This document shows, one piece after another, positions 8,096 through 15,883 of a stretch of 39,059 bases of DNA. Under the pieces are notes generated by a model, which saw nothing but the letters and a program-made list of their open reading frames with translations, was not told where the DNA came from and searched no databases. A program made the translations under genes and the position numbers. This DNA comes from Pseudomonadota bacterium (GTDB lineage Bacteria > Pseudomonadota > Alphaproteobacteria > Sphingomonadales > Sphingomonadaceae), in the NCBI GenBank assembly GCA_023422695.1, contig JAFAGN010000148.1, positions 1 to 39,059 on the forward strand. The letters are read 5' to 3'. Within the stretch, counting starts at the first letter, position 1, and the number at the start of each line of letters is the position of its first letter.

Positions 8096-9205
8096 CTAGC
8101 GGGCACCCCTTGGCCGCCGCCGTTCCATCGGCGCTTTCGGCAGGTACAGGTCGGACAATCGCTTCGCTTCGCCCGCCGCGACGCCCAGGTCGGTCAGCAC
8201 GCGCACCAGCGCCTCGGCGGGCGCGACCTCCACATCGGGGGCAACGCCGTCGCCCTCCCAATCCTTGCCGGTCACCGGGTCATAGGTGCGCCCGACCGGG
8301 ATGAACGCCATAAAGCCGCCGCCCAGTTCCTCGCCATAGCCGAAATGATTGGCGCCGCCGGTCGCGCTGCCGACCAAGGTCCCGCGCCGACTGTGTTTCA
8401 TCGCCAGCGCGAAATGTTCGGCCGCCGAGCCGCTGGCCCCCGATGTCAGCACATAGATTTTCGCATCGCGCAGCCGCGTATCGTCGTTCGGCGTGACCCA
8501 ATGTTCGCGCGCCACCATGCCCGGATCGCCGCTGACCTGGCGCAGCGTCGGCACCCCCGCGATCGGCGACCCTCCCGCCGCATCGACCGATGCGCGCGTC
8601 GCCATCGTGACCAGCCGCGTCGGCTTGTCGAACAGCCATGGAAAGATGACGTCCATCTGGTCGAGTCCGCCGCCGCGATGGGTCCGGATGTCAAAGATTA
8701 TCGCTTTGGCATCGGCATGATCGGCCATGAATTTTGCCGCCTGCGCGGTCACCGCGGCATCCATCGGAAACAGGTTGAACCGGATATAGGCGATCCCCGG
8801 CGCGATCCATCCGGGCTGCTCGACCACCGGCAGCGGCGCGGGCGCCGCGCGCGCCGGATCGCTCCCCGCCGGAGCCGCCGTCGGTGCGCTGCCTTCGGGC
8901 GGGCGAACGCGCAAATGCCCGTCGGGCGCCACCGCATTCACCGTCGCGTCGAGCGCCTTCGCCAGCGCATCGCCCGACAGCGGTGCATAGCGACCCGACG
9001 CAGCCGCGGCGCGGATCGCCGCAGCATAACGCTTGCCGGTGTCGGGATAGACATAATCGCGTTCGAGCAGTTCAGCGTATTTTTCCGCGATCGCGTTGGC
9101 ATTCGCCTCGTCCGCCGCCAGCGCCGGCGCCGCCACGATCGCCGGCACCATCGCGGCTCCGGTGGCGAGCAGCAATGCGGGTAAAATCTGCCGCGCGCGA
9201 ATCAT
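8096..9205 (-). CDS. Secreted S41 family (C-terminal processing-like) peptidase
   Basis: 369 residues with a signal peptide (MIRARQILPALLLATGAAMV..., cleavage probably after APALA at about residue 30). A helical N-terminal part (EKYAELLERDYVYPDTGKRY) is typical of the retinoid-binding/tricorn branch of S41. The peptidase core contains AIIFDIRTHRGGGLDQMDV and YVLTSGASGSAAEHFALAMK, with Ser260 the likely nucleophile, then GDGVAPDVEV. No PDZ domain is visible, as in that branch. The start at 9205 has a GGGAGATGG binding site, but that site lies in the arm of a perfect hairpin. A BlaI/CopY-type operator sits 60 bp upstream, which suggests control by a cell-envelope or metal signal. Confidence 0.87.
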   Translation of the reverse strand: MIRARQILPALLLATGAAMVPAIVAAPALAADEANANAIAEKYAELLERDYVYPDTGKRYAAAIRAAAASGRYAPLSGDALAKALDATVNAVAPDGHLRVRPPEGSAPTAAPAGSDPARAAPAPLPVVEQPGWIAPGIAYIRFNLFPMDAAVTAQAAKFMADHADAKAIIFDIRTHRGGGLDQMDVIFPWLFDKPTRLVTMATRASVDAAGGSPIAGVPTLRQVSGDPGMVAREHWVTPNDDTRLRDAKIYVLTSGASGSAAEHFALAMKHSRRGTLVGSATGGANHFGYGEELGGGFMAFIPVGRTYDPVTGKDWEGDGVAPDVEVAPAEALVRVLTDLGVAAGEAKRLSDLYLPKAPMERRRPRGAR

Positions 9206-9212
9206 CGTCCAT

Positions 9213-9240
9213 CTCCCGTTCGGCCTTGGCCGAACGGGAG
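9213..9240 (-). promoter_or_regulatory. Perfect hairpin covering the ribosome binding site of the S41 peptidase gene
   Basis: Two exactly complementary 13-bp arms (CTCCCGTTCGGCC and GGCCGAACGGGAG) separated by 2 bases. On the minus-strand transcript the 3' arm contains the GGGAG Shine-Dalgarno sequence, 7 bases before the ATG at 9205. Folding would block translation. Alternatively it is a DNA operator palindrome. Confidence 0.6.
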
Positions 9241-9265
9241 TGTATAACATCGGCAATACAGATCA

Positions 9266-9279
9266 ACTACATTTGTAGT
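9266..9279. promoter_or_regulatory. Candidate BlaI/MecI/CopY-type operator
   Basis: The 14-bp perfect dyad ACTACA-TT-TGTAGT matches the TACAnnTGTA core bound by BlaI/MecI/CopY winged-helix repressors. On the minus strand it lies about 20 bp upstream of a TATACA-like -10 element (9246-9241), so a bound repressor would cover the promoter of the S41 peptidase gene. No blaI-like gene is in the window. Confidence 0.5.
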
Positions 9280-9291
9280 CGTTGGTCAGGG

Positions 9292-9489
9292 TCAGCGTTT
9301 ACGCGCGAACCATACCAGGAAGATCCCGACCACCGCCAGCACCACCCCGTTGCGCGTCCAGGTCGTGTCGCCCAGCATGAAGCTGCTCGCCGGCCAGCGC
9401 ACGATGTCGAGCCCTTGCAGCGCCCACAAACCGCCGACCAATATCATCGCGACCCCGACGATCGCGAGCACGCCCTTCAATGCACCCAT
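9292..9489 (-). CDS. Small two-TM membrane protein
   Basis: 65 residues with two hydrophobic segments, GVLAIVGVAMILVGGLWAL at about 6-24 and NGVVLAVVGIFLVWFA at about 47-62. They are joined by a short loop with TTWTRNG; the chain ends in RKR, so both ends are probably cytoplasmic. It starts 12 bp after the stop of the upstream acyltransferase gene on the same strand and is likely in its operon. I do not recognise a named family. Confidence 0.75.
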   Translation of the reverse strand: MGALKGVLAIVGVAMILVGGLWALQGLDIVRWPASSFMLGDTTWTRNGVVLAVVGIFLVWFARKR

Positions 9490-9501
9490 GATGACATCCC
9501 C

Positions 9502-10635
9502 CTATCTGCGCTGCAATCCGATCAATGGCCGCAGCCAGCCGATGCTGCGCCCGATCGCATAGAAAAGCCAGCACCCCGTCACCGTCGCCGCGAGCAGGAT
9601 CAGGAACGACGGCAGCGCCGCGACATCGGCCGCGAGCAGATACCAGCCGACGACGACGATGATCGTCTGGTGGATGATGTAGAATGGGAACACCGCTTCG
9701 GCGAGCATCGTGCGCCTTGGATCGTCGCGGTTCCAATAGCGGTCGGCGACCCCCAGCAGCGCGACGATCGTCGCCCAGCCCTGCACCTGCCGCGCGACAT
9801 GGAACATGATGACCGCCCATTCGGGCGCCTTGGTGTCGCCGGGCCACGTCCATTCGACCCAGAAGATCGGGGCAAATGCCACCACCGCCAGCACCGCCGC
9901 CGCCTTCCAGCACCGCGCCACCGCATCGAACAACATTGGCCGCGCGCGCAGCAGCCACCCGATCCCGAACGCGATCAGATAATGCAGGTGCGACGGCCCG
10001 TCGTCGAACAGCGCATGCGTCTCATCATGATCGGGAAAGGCGGCATAGACCGCCAGCCACCCCAGCATCGGCAAGACCAGCAGCCCCCAGCCGCGCAGCA
10101 ACCACGCCGCGCCATCGGCGATGCGCGTGCGCAGCGCTTGGGGAACCAGCGCCATCAGCAGCGCCGCCAGCATCGTATAAACCCACAGATAAACGACGAA
10201 CCACAGATGTTGCCACGTCGGCAGGATGATCCCGTCGAGCGCGCCAAAGCGAAAATAATCCGTCGCCCAGAAGTGCAGAAAGCCATGCGCATAGCCATGC
10301 TGCCCGACCAGTTCGATCCACGGCTGCAGCGGGATGACGACGATGATCGCGAACGCCAGCGGGATCAGCAACCGCGCGCTGCGCGACCGCGCAAACGCCC
10401 CCGCGCCGCCCAGCTTTACCAGCAACGCCGCGCTCGCATAACCCGACACCAGGAACAGCAACGGCAGCCGCCAGCCATTCGTCGCGTACATCGGCAGGGC
10501 AACCCAATCGATCGTCGGATCGATCTTCACATGCCAGTCCCACGGCACGAAATACATGCCGATATGATAGAGGATGAGGAGCGCGAAGGCGCCGATGCGC
10601 AGCCAGTCCATGCCGTGGTGGCGTCCAGAATTCAC
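9502..10635 (-). CDS. Membrane acyltransferase, acyltransferase-3 / OpgC-like family
   Basis: 377 residues with about ten hydrophobic segments. The N-terminus RHHGMDWLRIGAFALLILYHIGMYF carries the family signature (D-W-L-R near the start and a His in the first helix). LFLVSGYASAALL and TWQHLWFVVYLWVY are also typical, and the chain closes with FPFYIIHQTIIV. Members O-acylate sugars or glycans in the inner membrane using acyl-CoA or other donors. The substrate is unknown. The small membrane protein follows directly. The ATG chosen is the first of the open frame and sits just before the conserved DWLR block. Confidence 0.88.
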   Translation of the reverse strand: MNSGRHHGMDWLRIGAFALLILYHIGMYFVPWDWHVKIDPTIDWVALPMYATNGWRLPLLFLVSGYASAALLVKLGGAGAFARSRSARLLIPLAFAIIVVIPLQPWIELVGQHGYAHGFLHFWATDYFRFGALDGIILPTWQHLWFVVYLWVYTMLAALLMALVPQALRTRIADGAAWLLRGWGLLVLPMLGWLAVYAAFPDHDETHALFDDGPSHLHYLIAFGIGWLLRARPMLFDAVARCWKAAAVLAVVAFAPIFWVEWTWPGDTKAPEWAVIMFHVARQVQGWATIVALLGVADRYWNRDDPRRTMLAEAVFPFYIIHQTIIVVVGWYLLAADVAALPSFLILLAATVTGCWLFYAIGRSIGWLRPLIGLQRR

Positions 10636-10651
10636 GGCACATCCCCCATTA

Positions 10652-10741
10652 CCGTTCGCCCTGAGCTTGTCGAAGGGCCGTTCTTGTCTTGTGACGACGC
10701 TAGAAGAAAGAACCGTGCTTCGACAAGCTCAGCACAAACGG
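10652..10741. repeat. Palindromic dispersed repeat, family 1, copy B
   Basis: Arms CCGTTCGCCCTGAGCTTGTC and the matching CTTCGACAAGCTCAGCAC, about 90 bp in total. It lies between the start of the acyltransferase gene and the end of the carboxyltransferase gene. Confidence 0.9.
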
Positions 10742-10753
10742 ATTTGGGACAGG

Positions 10754-12271
10754 CTACCCCACCACCCGCCACGCCAGCTCCGCAAACTCGCAGAGCAATG
10801 GCCGCGTATCCCTCGGGTCGATGATATCCTCGACCCCGAATTTCTCCGCCGTCCGGAATGGACTGCGCACGCGGTTCAGCCGCGCCCTGATCGCTTCCAG
10901 ATGCGCGGCGGGATCCTCTGCCGCCTCCAGCTCGCTCTTGTACGCGACTTCGACCCCGCCCTCGATCGGCAGGCTGCCCCAGTCACCCGACGGCCAGGCA
11001 AAGCGGTACTGATACCGCTCGGCGTTCGACATCGCGCTCCCCGCGATCCCGTATGCGCGCCGCACCACAACCGACGCGAGCGGTACGCTCGCGCGGTAGA
11101 TCGCGTTCATCGCCTGCACCCCGTACCGGATCGTCCCCGTCCGCTCGGCCTCGCCGCCGATCATGAAGCCGGGATTGTCGACCAGATGCACGATCGGCAG
11201 CCGGAACTGGTCGGCCAGCTTCACAAAGCGCTCGGCCTTCTCGCTCGTCTTGGCGTCCCACGACCCGCCGAGATAGGACGGATCGCTGGCGAGCACCGCG
11301 ACCGGATAGCCGTCCAGTCGCGCAAAGGCGGTAATTACCGCCCGCCCCCAACGCGCGCCCATCTCGAAGAAACTGCCCCTATCGAACACCGCGTCGGCGA
11401 TGCGCCGCATTGAATAGACCTGCTTGGCCTCGCGCGGCACGACCGACAGGAGCGCCTCCTCGCGCCGATCGACCGGATCGGAACATGTCGTCCGCAAAGC
11501 CCGATCATGGATCGACGACGGCAGGTACGACAGAAAGCGCCGCGCCGCTGCAAAGGCCTCGGCCTCGCTCGCCACCTCGTCGTCGACCACCCCGTTGCGC
11601 GTGTGCACGTCGGTGCCGCCCAGTTCCTCACGATCGAGCGTATCGCCGATCGCCGCCGCGACTGCCGGCCCCGCCGCGAACAATTGCGACAGCCCGCGCA
11701 CCATCACGCTGTAATGGCTCGCCACCACCCGCGCCGCGCCCAGCCCCGCGGTCGGCCCCAATGCCAGCGCCACCACCGGCACCGTGTCGAGGTTCGCGAT
11801 GATCTCGCCCCACCCCGGCACATGCGGGATATAGGTATAGCCCATATCCTCCAGCGTCTTGACCGACCCGCCGCCGCCGGTGCCGTCGATCATGCGGATC
11901 AGCGGCAGGCGATATTCATGCGCCATCGCTTCGCACTGAACGAACTTGCGGTGCAGCGCCGCATCGGCTGCACCCCCGCGCACGGTAAAATCGTCGGCGC
12001 TGGCGACCACCGGCCGCCCGTCCACATTGGCGCGCCCGAAAATGAAATTGCTCGCGGCCAGATCCTCCAGCTCGCCATCCGGCCCATAAGTCCCGCGCCC
12101 TGCAATCTTGCCGATTTCGCGAAAGCTGCCCGGGTCGACGATCGCATCGAGCCGCGCCCGCGCGTCCATCTTGCCGCGGCCACGTTGCCGCGCGACCTTT
12201 TCCGCGCCGCCCATCTTCTCGGCCATCGCGCGCCGCGCCGCGAGTTCGTCGATCTCTTTTTTCCAGCTCAT
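10754..12271 (-). CDS. Acyl-CoA carboxylase carboxyltransferase subunit (PccB/MccB type)
   Basis: 505 residues spanning the two crotonase-like halves of a biotin-dependent carboxyltransferase. The N-half has the short start RRAMAEKMGGAEKVARQRGRGKMDARARLDAI (split here only by prose), SADDFTVRGGAADAALHRK and MIDGTGGGGSVKTLEDMG. The C-half has PSYLGGSWDAKTSEKAERFV, HLVDNPGFMIG and RRAYGIAGSAM. The family moves CO2 from biotin to an acyl-CoA such as propionyl- or methylcrotonyl-CoA. No biotin carboxylase or biotin carrier gene is nearby, so partner and substrate are open. It diverges from the thioredoxin-fold gene. Confidence 0.88.
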   Translation of the reverse strand: MSWKKEIDELAARRAMAEKMGGAEKVARQRGRGKMDARARLDAIVDPGSFREIGKIAGRGTYGPDGELEDLAASNFIFGRANVDGRPVVASADDFTVRGGAADAALHRKFVQCEAMAHEYRLPLIRMIDGTGGGGSVKTLEDMGYTYIPHVPGWGEIIANLDTVPVVALALGPTAGLGAARVVASHYSVMVRGLSQLFAAGPAVAAAIGDTLDREELGGTDVHTRNGVVDDEVASEAEAFAAARRFLSYLPSSIHDRALRTTCSDPVDRREEALLSVVPREAKQVYSMRRIADAVFDRGSFFEMGARWGRAVITAFARLDGYPVAVLASDPSYLGGSWDAKTSEKAERFVKLADQFRLPIVHLVDNPGFMIGGEAERTGTIRYGVQAMNAIYRASVPLASVVVRRAYGIAGSAMSNAERYQYRFAWPSGDWGSLPIEGGVEVAYKSELEAAEDPAAHLEAIRARLNRVRSPFRTAEKFGVEDIIDPRDTRPLLCEFAELAWRVVG

Positions 12272-12327
12272 GCGGCAAAGGCTATCTTACGTTGACGGAA
12301 ACGTCATCCGAAACCTATCGTCGCCGG

Positions 12328-12816
12328 ATGACCCGCCCGATCGTCGCTGCCCTTGCCCTGATCCTGTTCGGCCTCGCACCCGCGACGGCGCATGAAGCGC
12401 GCACGCTTCCCGGGGTCGCCGATGCCTATAAGAGCGAGGCGTTCGTCGCCGACCCGATGCCCGCGATCAACGCCGCGCTCGCTGCGGCAGGGCAATCGGG
12501 CAAGCGCGTGCTGCTCGTCATGGGCACCGGCGGCTGCCACGACAGCGCCTGGCTCGCCAACCTACTCGCTACCGATCGTTTCACGCCCATCCGCACCCGC
12601 TACGAAATCGTCTATGCCGACATCGGCATGCCGCATGTGCGCGGCCTCGGTCGCAATCCGGCGGTACCGAAACGCTTCCGCTTCAAGATCAAGGGTACGC
12701 CGACCGTCGCCGTGCTCGACGCCGACGGGAGTGTGCTCAATCGCAAGGCCGCGCCCAAATGGCGTAATGCCGCCAGCCGCAGCGACGACGACATCTATAA
12801 TGAACTGATGCAATAG
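12328..12816 (+). CDS. Periplasmic thioredoxin-fold protein with a single active-site-like cysteine
   Basis: 162 residues with a signal peptide (MTRPIVAALALILFGLAPATA). The body looks like a thioredoxin fold: SGKRVLLVMGTGGCHDSAWLANLLA corresponds to the strand and helix that normally carry CxxC, then TRYEIVYADIG, and KIKGTPTVAVLDADG, which holds the cis-Pro loop (GTPT). Only one Cys (GGCHDS) is present where two are normal, so disulfide exchange is unlikely in the usual form. I chose the ATG at 12328 because the signal peptide begins there. The SDR gene follows after 10 bp and is likely co-transcribed. Confidence 0.75.
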   Translation: MTRPIVAALALILFGLAPATAHEARTLPGVADAYKSEAFVADPMPAINAALAAAGQSGKRVLLVMGTGGCHDSAWLANLLATDRFTPIRTRYEIVYADIGMPHVRGLGRNPAVPKRFRFKIKGTPTVAVLDADGSVLNRKAAPKWRNAASRSDDDIYNELMQ

Positions 12817-12826
12817 GGAGAGAGAC

Positions 12827-13606
12827 ATGGCCGAGATGAACCTGACCGGGCGCGTGGCGCTCGTCACCGGCGCCTCGCGCGGCATCGGCCGCGGCATCGC
12901 GATCGGCCTCGCTGAAGCGGGCGCCGACGTCGCGGTCAATTACACCCGCGGCGAAGAGGCCGCCGCCGAAACCGTCGCTGCGATCGAAGCACTCGGGCGC
13001 AAGGCGAAGGCCTATCAGGCGTCGGTCACCGACGAAGCCGCCTGCGCCGCGATGGTCGCCGCGGTCGAGGCCGATTTCGGGGCGATGTCGATCCTGGTCA
13101 ACAATGCCGGCATCGCCAGCCGCGGCCAGTCGGTCGCCGACACCAGTCCCGAAGAGGTCGACAAGCTGTTCGCCGTCCACGCCGCGGGTCCGCACCGCTT
13201 GTCGCGTCTCGCGCTGCCGCAGCTGCGCTCCCACAGACGCAGCGACATTATCGTCATCTCGAGCATCGCGACCTATGTGAACTCGCCCAACGGCGCCCCC
13301 TACACGATGGCCAAGGCGGCGGGCGAAGCCTTTGCGCTGACGCTCGCCAAGGAAGAACTGGCCAACGGCGTCCGCGTCAACATCGTCGCCCCCGCGCTGA
13401 CCGTCAGCGACATGGGCGAAAAACTCTCGCGCGCGATCACGGGTCAGGCCGACATCCACCACCTCGACACCAAAATGCCGTTCGGGCGCGTCGCCGTTCC
13501 CGCCGATGTCGCCGCCGCGGTCGTCTGGTTCGTCTCGGGCGCGAACAGCTATTGCTCGGGCCAGAAACTCAATATCGACGGGGCAGGACAGGCGACGTTT
13601 CGATAG
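12827..13606 (+). CDS. Short-chain dehydrogenase/reductase (SDR)
   Basis: 259 residues with a classical SDR layout: TGASRGIG nucleotide-binding loop at about 15-22, NNAG at about 91-94, catalytic Ser in VISSIATY and YTMAK catalytic Tyr/Lys, ending in the glycine-rich SGQKLNIDGAG typical of FabG-like reductases. The acidic residue after the second strand is replaced by NYTRGEE, favouring NADPH. The GGGAGAGAG binding site sits just before the ATG at 12827. The substrate is not evident. Confidence 0.92.
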   Translation: MAEMNLTGRVALVTGASRGIGRGIAIGLAEAGADVAVNYTRGEEAAAETVAAIEALGRKAKAYQASVTDEAACAAMVAAVEADFGAMSILVNNAGIASRGQSVADTSPEEVDKLFAVHAAGPHRLSRLALPQLRSHRRSDIIVISSIATYVNSPNGAPYTMAKAAGEAFALTLAKEELANGVRVNIVAPALTVSDMGEKLSRAITGQADIHHLDTKMPFGRVAVPADVAAAVVWFVSGANSYCSGQKLNIDGAGQATFR

Positions 13607-13612
13607 CTTCTT

Positions 13613-13751
13613 CAATCCTCCCTGTGGCGGAGCCATGGGGAGGGGGACCGTCCGCGCAGCGGATGGTGGAGGGGCGGCGACGGTTGCGCCAAGGCCCCTC
13701 CGTCAGCGCTTCGCGCTGCCACCTCCCCATCGCTGCGCGACAGGGAGGATG
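13613..13751. repeat. Dispersed GC-rich repeat family 3, copy 2 (inverted relative to copy 1)
   Basis: Starts CAATCCTCCCTGT and ends ACAGGGAGGATG. The body matches the reverse complement of 4896-5037 with scattered changes (for example GGCCCCTCCGTCAGCGC). It occupies the gap between the SDR and the transporter gene. Confidence 0.88.
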
Positions 13752-13796
13752 TTATCCTTCTCCCCCAAGGCAAGAAGGCGAGGTACAGCCCCACCC

Positions 13797-14699
13797 ATGC
13801 GCCCCGATTCGCCCTCCCCCGTCATCCCCTTCCTGATCGCCTGCGCCGGGATCGCGACCTATTCGGCGATGGATGTGCTGATGAAGGGGCTGTCGATCGA
13901 GCTTGGCGCCTATAACGCGGTCCTCTGGCGTACCGGCGCCGGGACGGTCCTCAGCGGCCTCATCTATTTCGCCAGCCGCCCCGCGATGCCCGACCGGGCA
14001 ACATTGCACATCCATGCCGTCCGCTCGCTGTTCGTCGCGGGGATGGCGCTCAGCTTTTTCTGGGCGCTCGCGCGGCTGCCGATGGCCGAGGCGATCGCGA
14101 TCGCCTTCATCGCGCCGCTCGCGACGCTCTACATGGCCGCAATCTTCCTCGGCGAGAGGATCGGCCCGCGCTCGATCATCGCCTCGCTGCTCGGCATCGC
14201 GGGGGTGCTCGTGATCGTCGCGGGCAAGCTCGGTCGCGGCGACTATGCGCCCGAAGCGCTGTGGGCCGTCGGCGCGGTCGTGGGTTCGGCGCTGCTCTAT
14301 GCCTACAACCTCATCCTCGCGCGGCGGCAGGCCAAGATGGCCGAACCGATGGAAATCGCCTTTTTCCAGAACGGCTTCGTCGCGATGATCCTCGCGCTGG
14401 GCGCGCCGTGGTTCGTGGCGGTTCCGGGCAGCGAGCAGACGGTCCCGATCATCGGCGCCGCGTTCCTCGCCGTGCTCTCTTTGCTCCTGCTCAGCTGGGC
14501 CTATGCCCGCGCCGAGGCGCAGATATTGGCGACCACCGAATATACCGGTTTCCTGTGGGCGATGCTGTTCGGCTGGATGTTCTTCGACGAAGCGGTGACC
14601 TGGCCAACGATAGCGGGCGCGGTGCTGATCGTCGTCGGTTGCCTGATCGTGGCGCGCAAGGTACCGCACAATGATCCGGTCGAACCGGCGGCGGCATAA
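13797..14699 (+). CDS. EamA-family (drug/metabolite transporter) permease
   Basis: 300 residues with about ten membrane segments arranged as two EamA repeats. The first covers IPFLIACAGIATYSAMDV to LLGIAGVLVIVAG, the second LWAVGAVVGSALLYAYNLIL to AGAVLIVVGCLIVA. Typical end-of-repeat signatures are seen: IAPLATLYMAAIFLGERI and EYTGFLWAMLFGWMFFDEAV. Members export metabolites or amino acids across the inner membrane; the cargo is unknown. The ATG at 13797 is preferred because the longer frame upstream runs through repeat 13613-13751. Confidence 0.9.
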   Translation: MRPDSPSPVIPFLIACAGIATYSAMDVLMKGLSIELGAYNAVLWRTGAGTVLSGLIYFASRPAMPDRATLHIHAVRSLFVAGMALSFFWALARLPMAEAIAIAFIAPLATLYMAAIFLGERIGPRSIIASLLGIAGVLVIVAGKLGRGDYAPEALWAVGAVVGSALLYAYNLILARRQAKMAEPMEIAFFQNGFVAMILALGAPWFVAVPGSEQTVPIIGAAFLAVLSLLLLSWAYARAEAQILATTEYTGFLWAMLFGWMFFDEAVTWPTIAGAVLIVVGCLIVARKVPHNDPVEPAAA

Positions 14700-14702
14700 G
14701 AA

Positions 14703-14878
14703 ATATTTCGCACGAAGACACGAAGACACGAAGAGGTAGTCATCCCAACCTCCGTTCGTGCTGAGCTTGTCGAAGCACTGTCCTTCTTCCAACGCTGAAA
14801 AAAGAACGGCCCTTCGACAAGCTCAGGGCGAACGGATTTTAAGTGTCTTTGCGCCTTCGCGCCTTTGCGTGAGTCAAA
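14703..14878. repeat. Composite repeat: CACGAAG arms around palindromic repeat family 1, copy C
   Basis: The palindrome itself is 14752-14835 (CCGTTCGTGCTGAGC ... GCTCAGGGCGAACGG). It is flanked on the left by TTCGCACGAAGACACGAAG (14707-14735) and on the right by TTTGCGCCTTCGCGCCTTTG (14844 on). The two flanks are roughly inverted to each other. It sits between two convergent genes, where it could act as a bidirectional terminator. Confidence 0.8.
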
Positions 14879-14881
14879 TCA

Positions 14882-15814
14882 TCACACCGCCGCGCGCGAA
14901 AGCCGATCGTTGATCGCCGCGCCCAGCCCCTCCGCAGGGATCGTCGCAACCGCAATCTTCGCCTTCGCGCTCGTCGCCCCGGCGTGCAGCGCGTCGAACA
15001 GCCGCGCCGCCGCCTCGGTCAGATCGCCCGTTACACTCAACTCATAATCGCCGCGAACCGGGCCAAACCCGATCGCAAACTCGTCCGCTGCAAAATCCGC
15101 CGCACCCAGCCGCACCGGCTTGCCCGGCGCGTAATGGCTCGCCAGCATCCCCGGCGCGACGATCTCTGATCCCGACACGCCCGTCACCGGCAATCCGCTC
15201 ACCCCGGCCAGCATGTCCGCCGTCACCGGTCCCGGCCGCAGCACTTCGACCGCGCCGTCCTTCACCCGCGCGATGGTCGATTCGACCCCCGCCGCGCATC
15301 GCCCATCATCGATCACCAGCGCGACCCGCCCGTCGAGTGTCGCCAGCACATGCGCCGCCCTCGTCGGGCTCACCCCCCCGCTGGCATTGGCGCTCGGCGC
15401 CGCCAAGGGCGCACCGCTTGCGGCCAGCAACGCCTGCATCGCGCGATGCCCCGGCACCCGGATCGCGATCGTATCGAGGCCCGCGGTCGCGATGCTCGCG
15501 ACCGGGCAATCGGCGCTGCGCGGCACGACCAAGGTCAGCGGCCCCGGCCAGAAGCGCGCCGCCACCGCCCGCTCGGCGGCGCCAAAAACCCCCAACCGCT
15601 CCGCCGCCGCCAGATCGGCAACATGGACGATCAGCGGGTTGAAGTCGGGCCGCCCCTTGGCGGCATAGATGCGCGCCACCGCGGCGGCATTGCGCGCATC
15701 GGCCGCAAGGCCGTATACCGTCTCCGTCGGGACCGCGACCGGCTGACCATCGGCGACCAGCGCCGCAGCGCGCGCTATCGCCTCCGCGCCGAACGGGCGG
15801 ATATCGGTTGTCAT
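14882..15814 (-). CDS. L-threonylcarbamoyladenylate synthase (Sua5/TsaC type)
   Basis: Makes threonylcarbamoyl-AMP from Thr, bicarbonate and ATP, the first step of t6A37 tRNA modification. About 310 residues: the YrdC domain (VPTETVYGLAADA, KGRPDFNPLIVHV, LAAPSANASGG) is followed by a linker (VAPGMLASHYAPGKP) and a C-terminal Sua5 domain, so this is the long Sua5 form rather than short TsaC. I took the ATG at 15814. An in-frame ATG at 15835 is also possible, as neither has a clear binding site. It diverges from the acyl-CoA dehydrogenase gene. Confidence 0.92.
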   Translation of the reverse strand: MTTDIRPFGAEAIARAAALVADGQPVAVPTETVYGLAADARNAAAVARIYAAKGRPDFNPLIVHVADLAAAERLGVFGAAERAVAARFWPGPLTLVVPRSADCPVASIATAGLDTIAIRVPGHRAMQALLAASGAPLAAPSANASGGVSPTRAAHVLATLDGRVALVIDDGRCAAGVESTIARVKDGAVEVLRPGPVTADMLAGVSGLPVTGVSGSEIVAPGMLASHYAPGKPVRLGAADFAADEFAIGFGPVRGDYELSVTGDLTEAAARLFDALHAGATSAKAKIAVATIPAEGLGAAINDRLSRAAV

Positions 15815-15883
15815 GCGCGTTTGACCGTCGGCCATGCCGCGCTATAGCGCCCGCGCAACGATATTCACCAGGAAAGTCGGCCC

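Noticed and set aside
8884..10824. 646-codon plus-strand open frame across the S41, small membrane and acyltransferase genes
   Set aside because: Crosses three well-supported minus-strand genes; the product is low-complexity Arg/Gln/Pro-rich.
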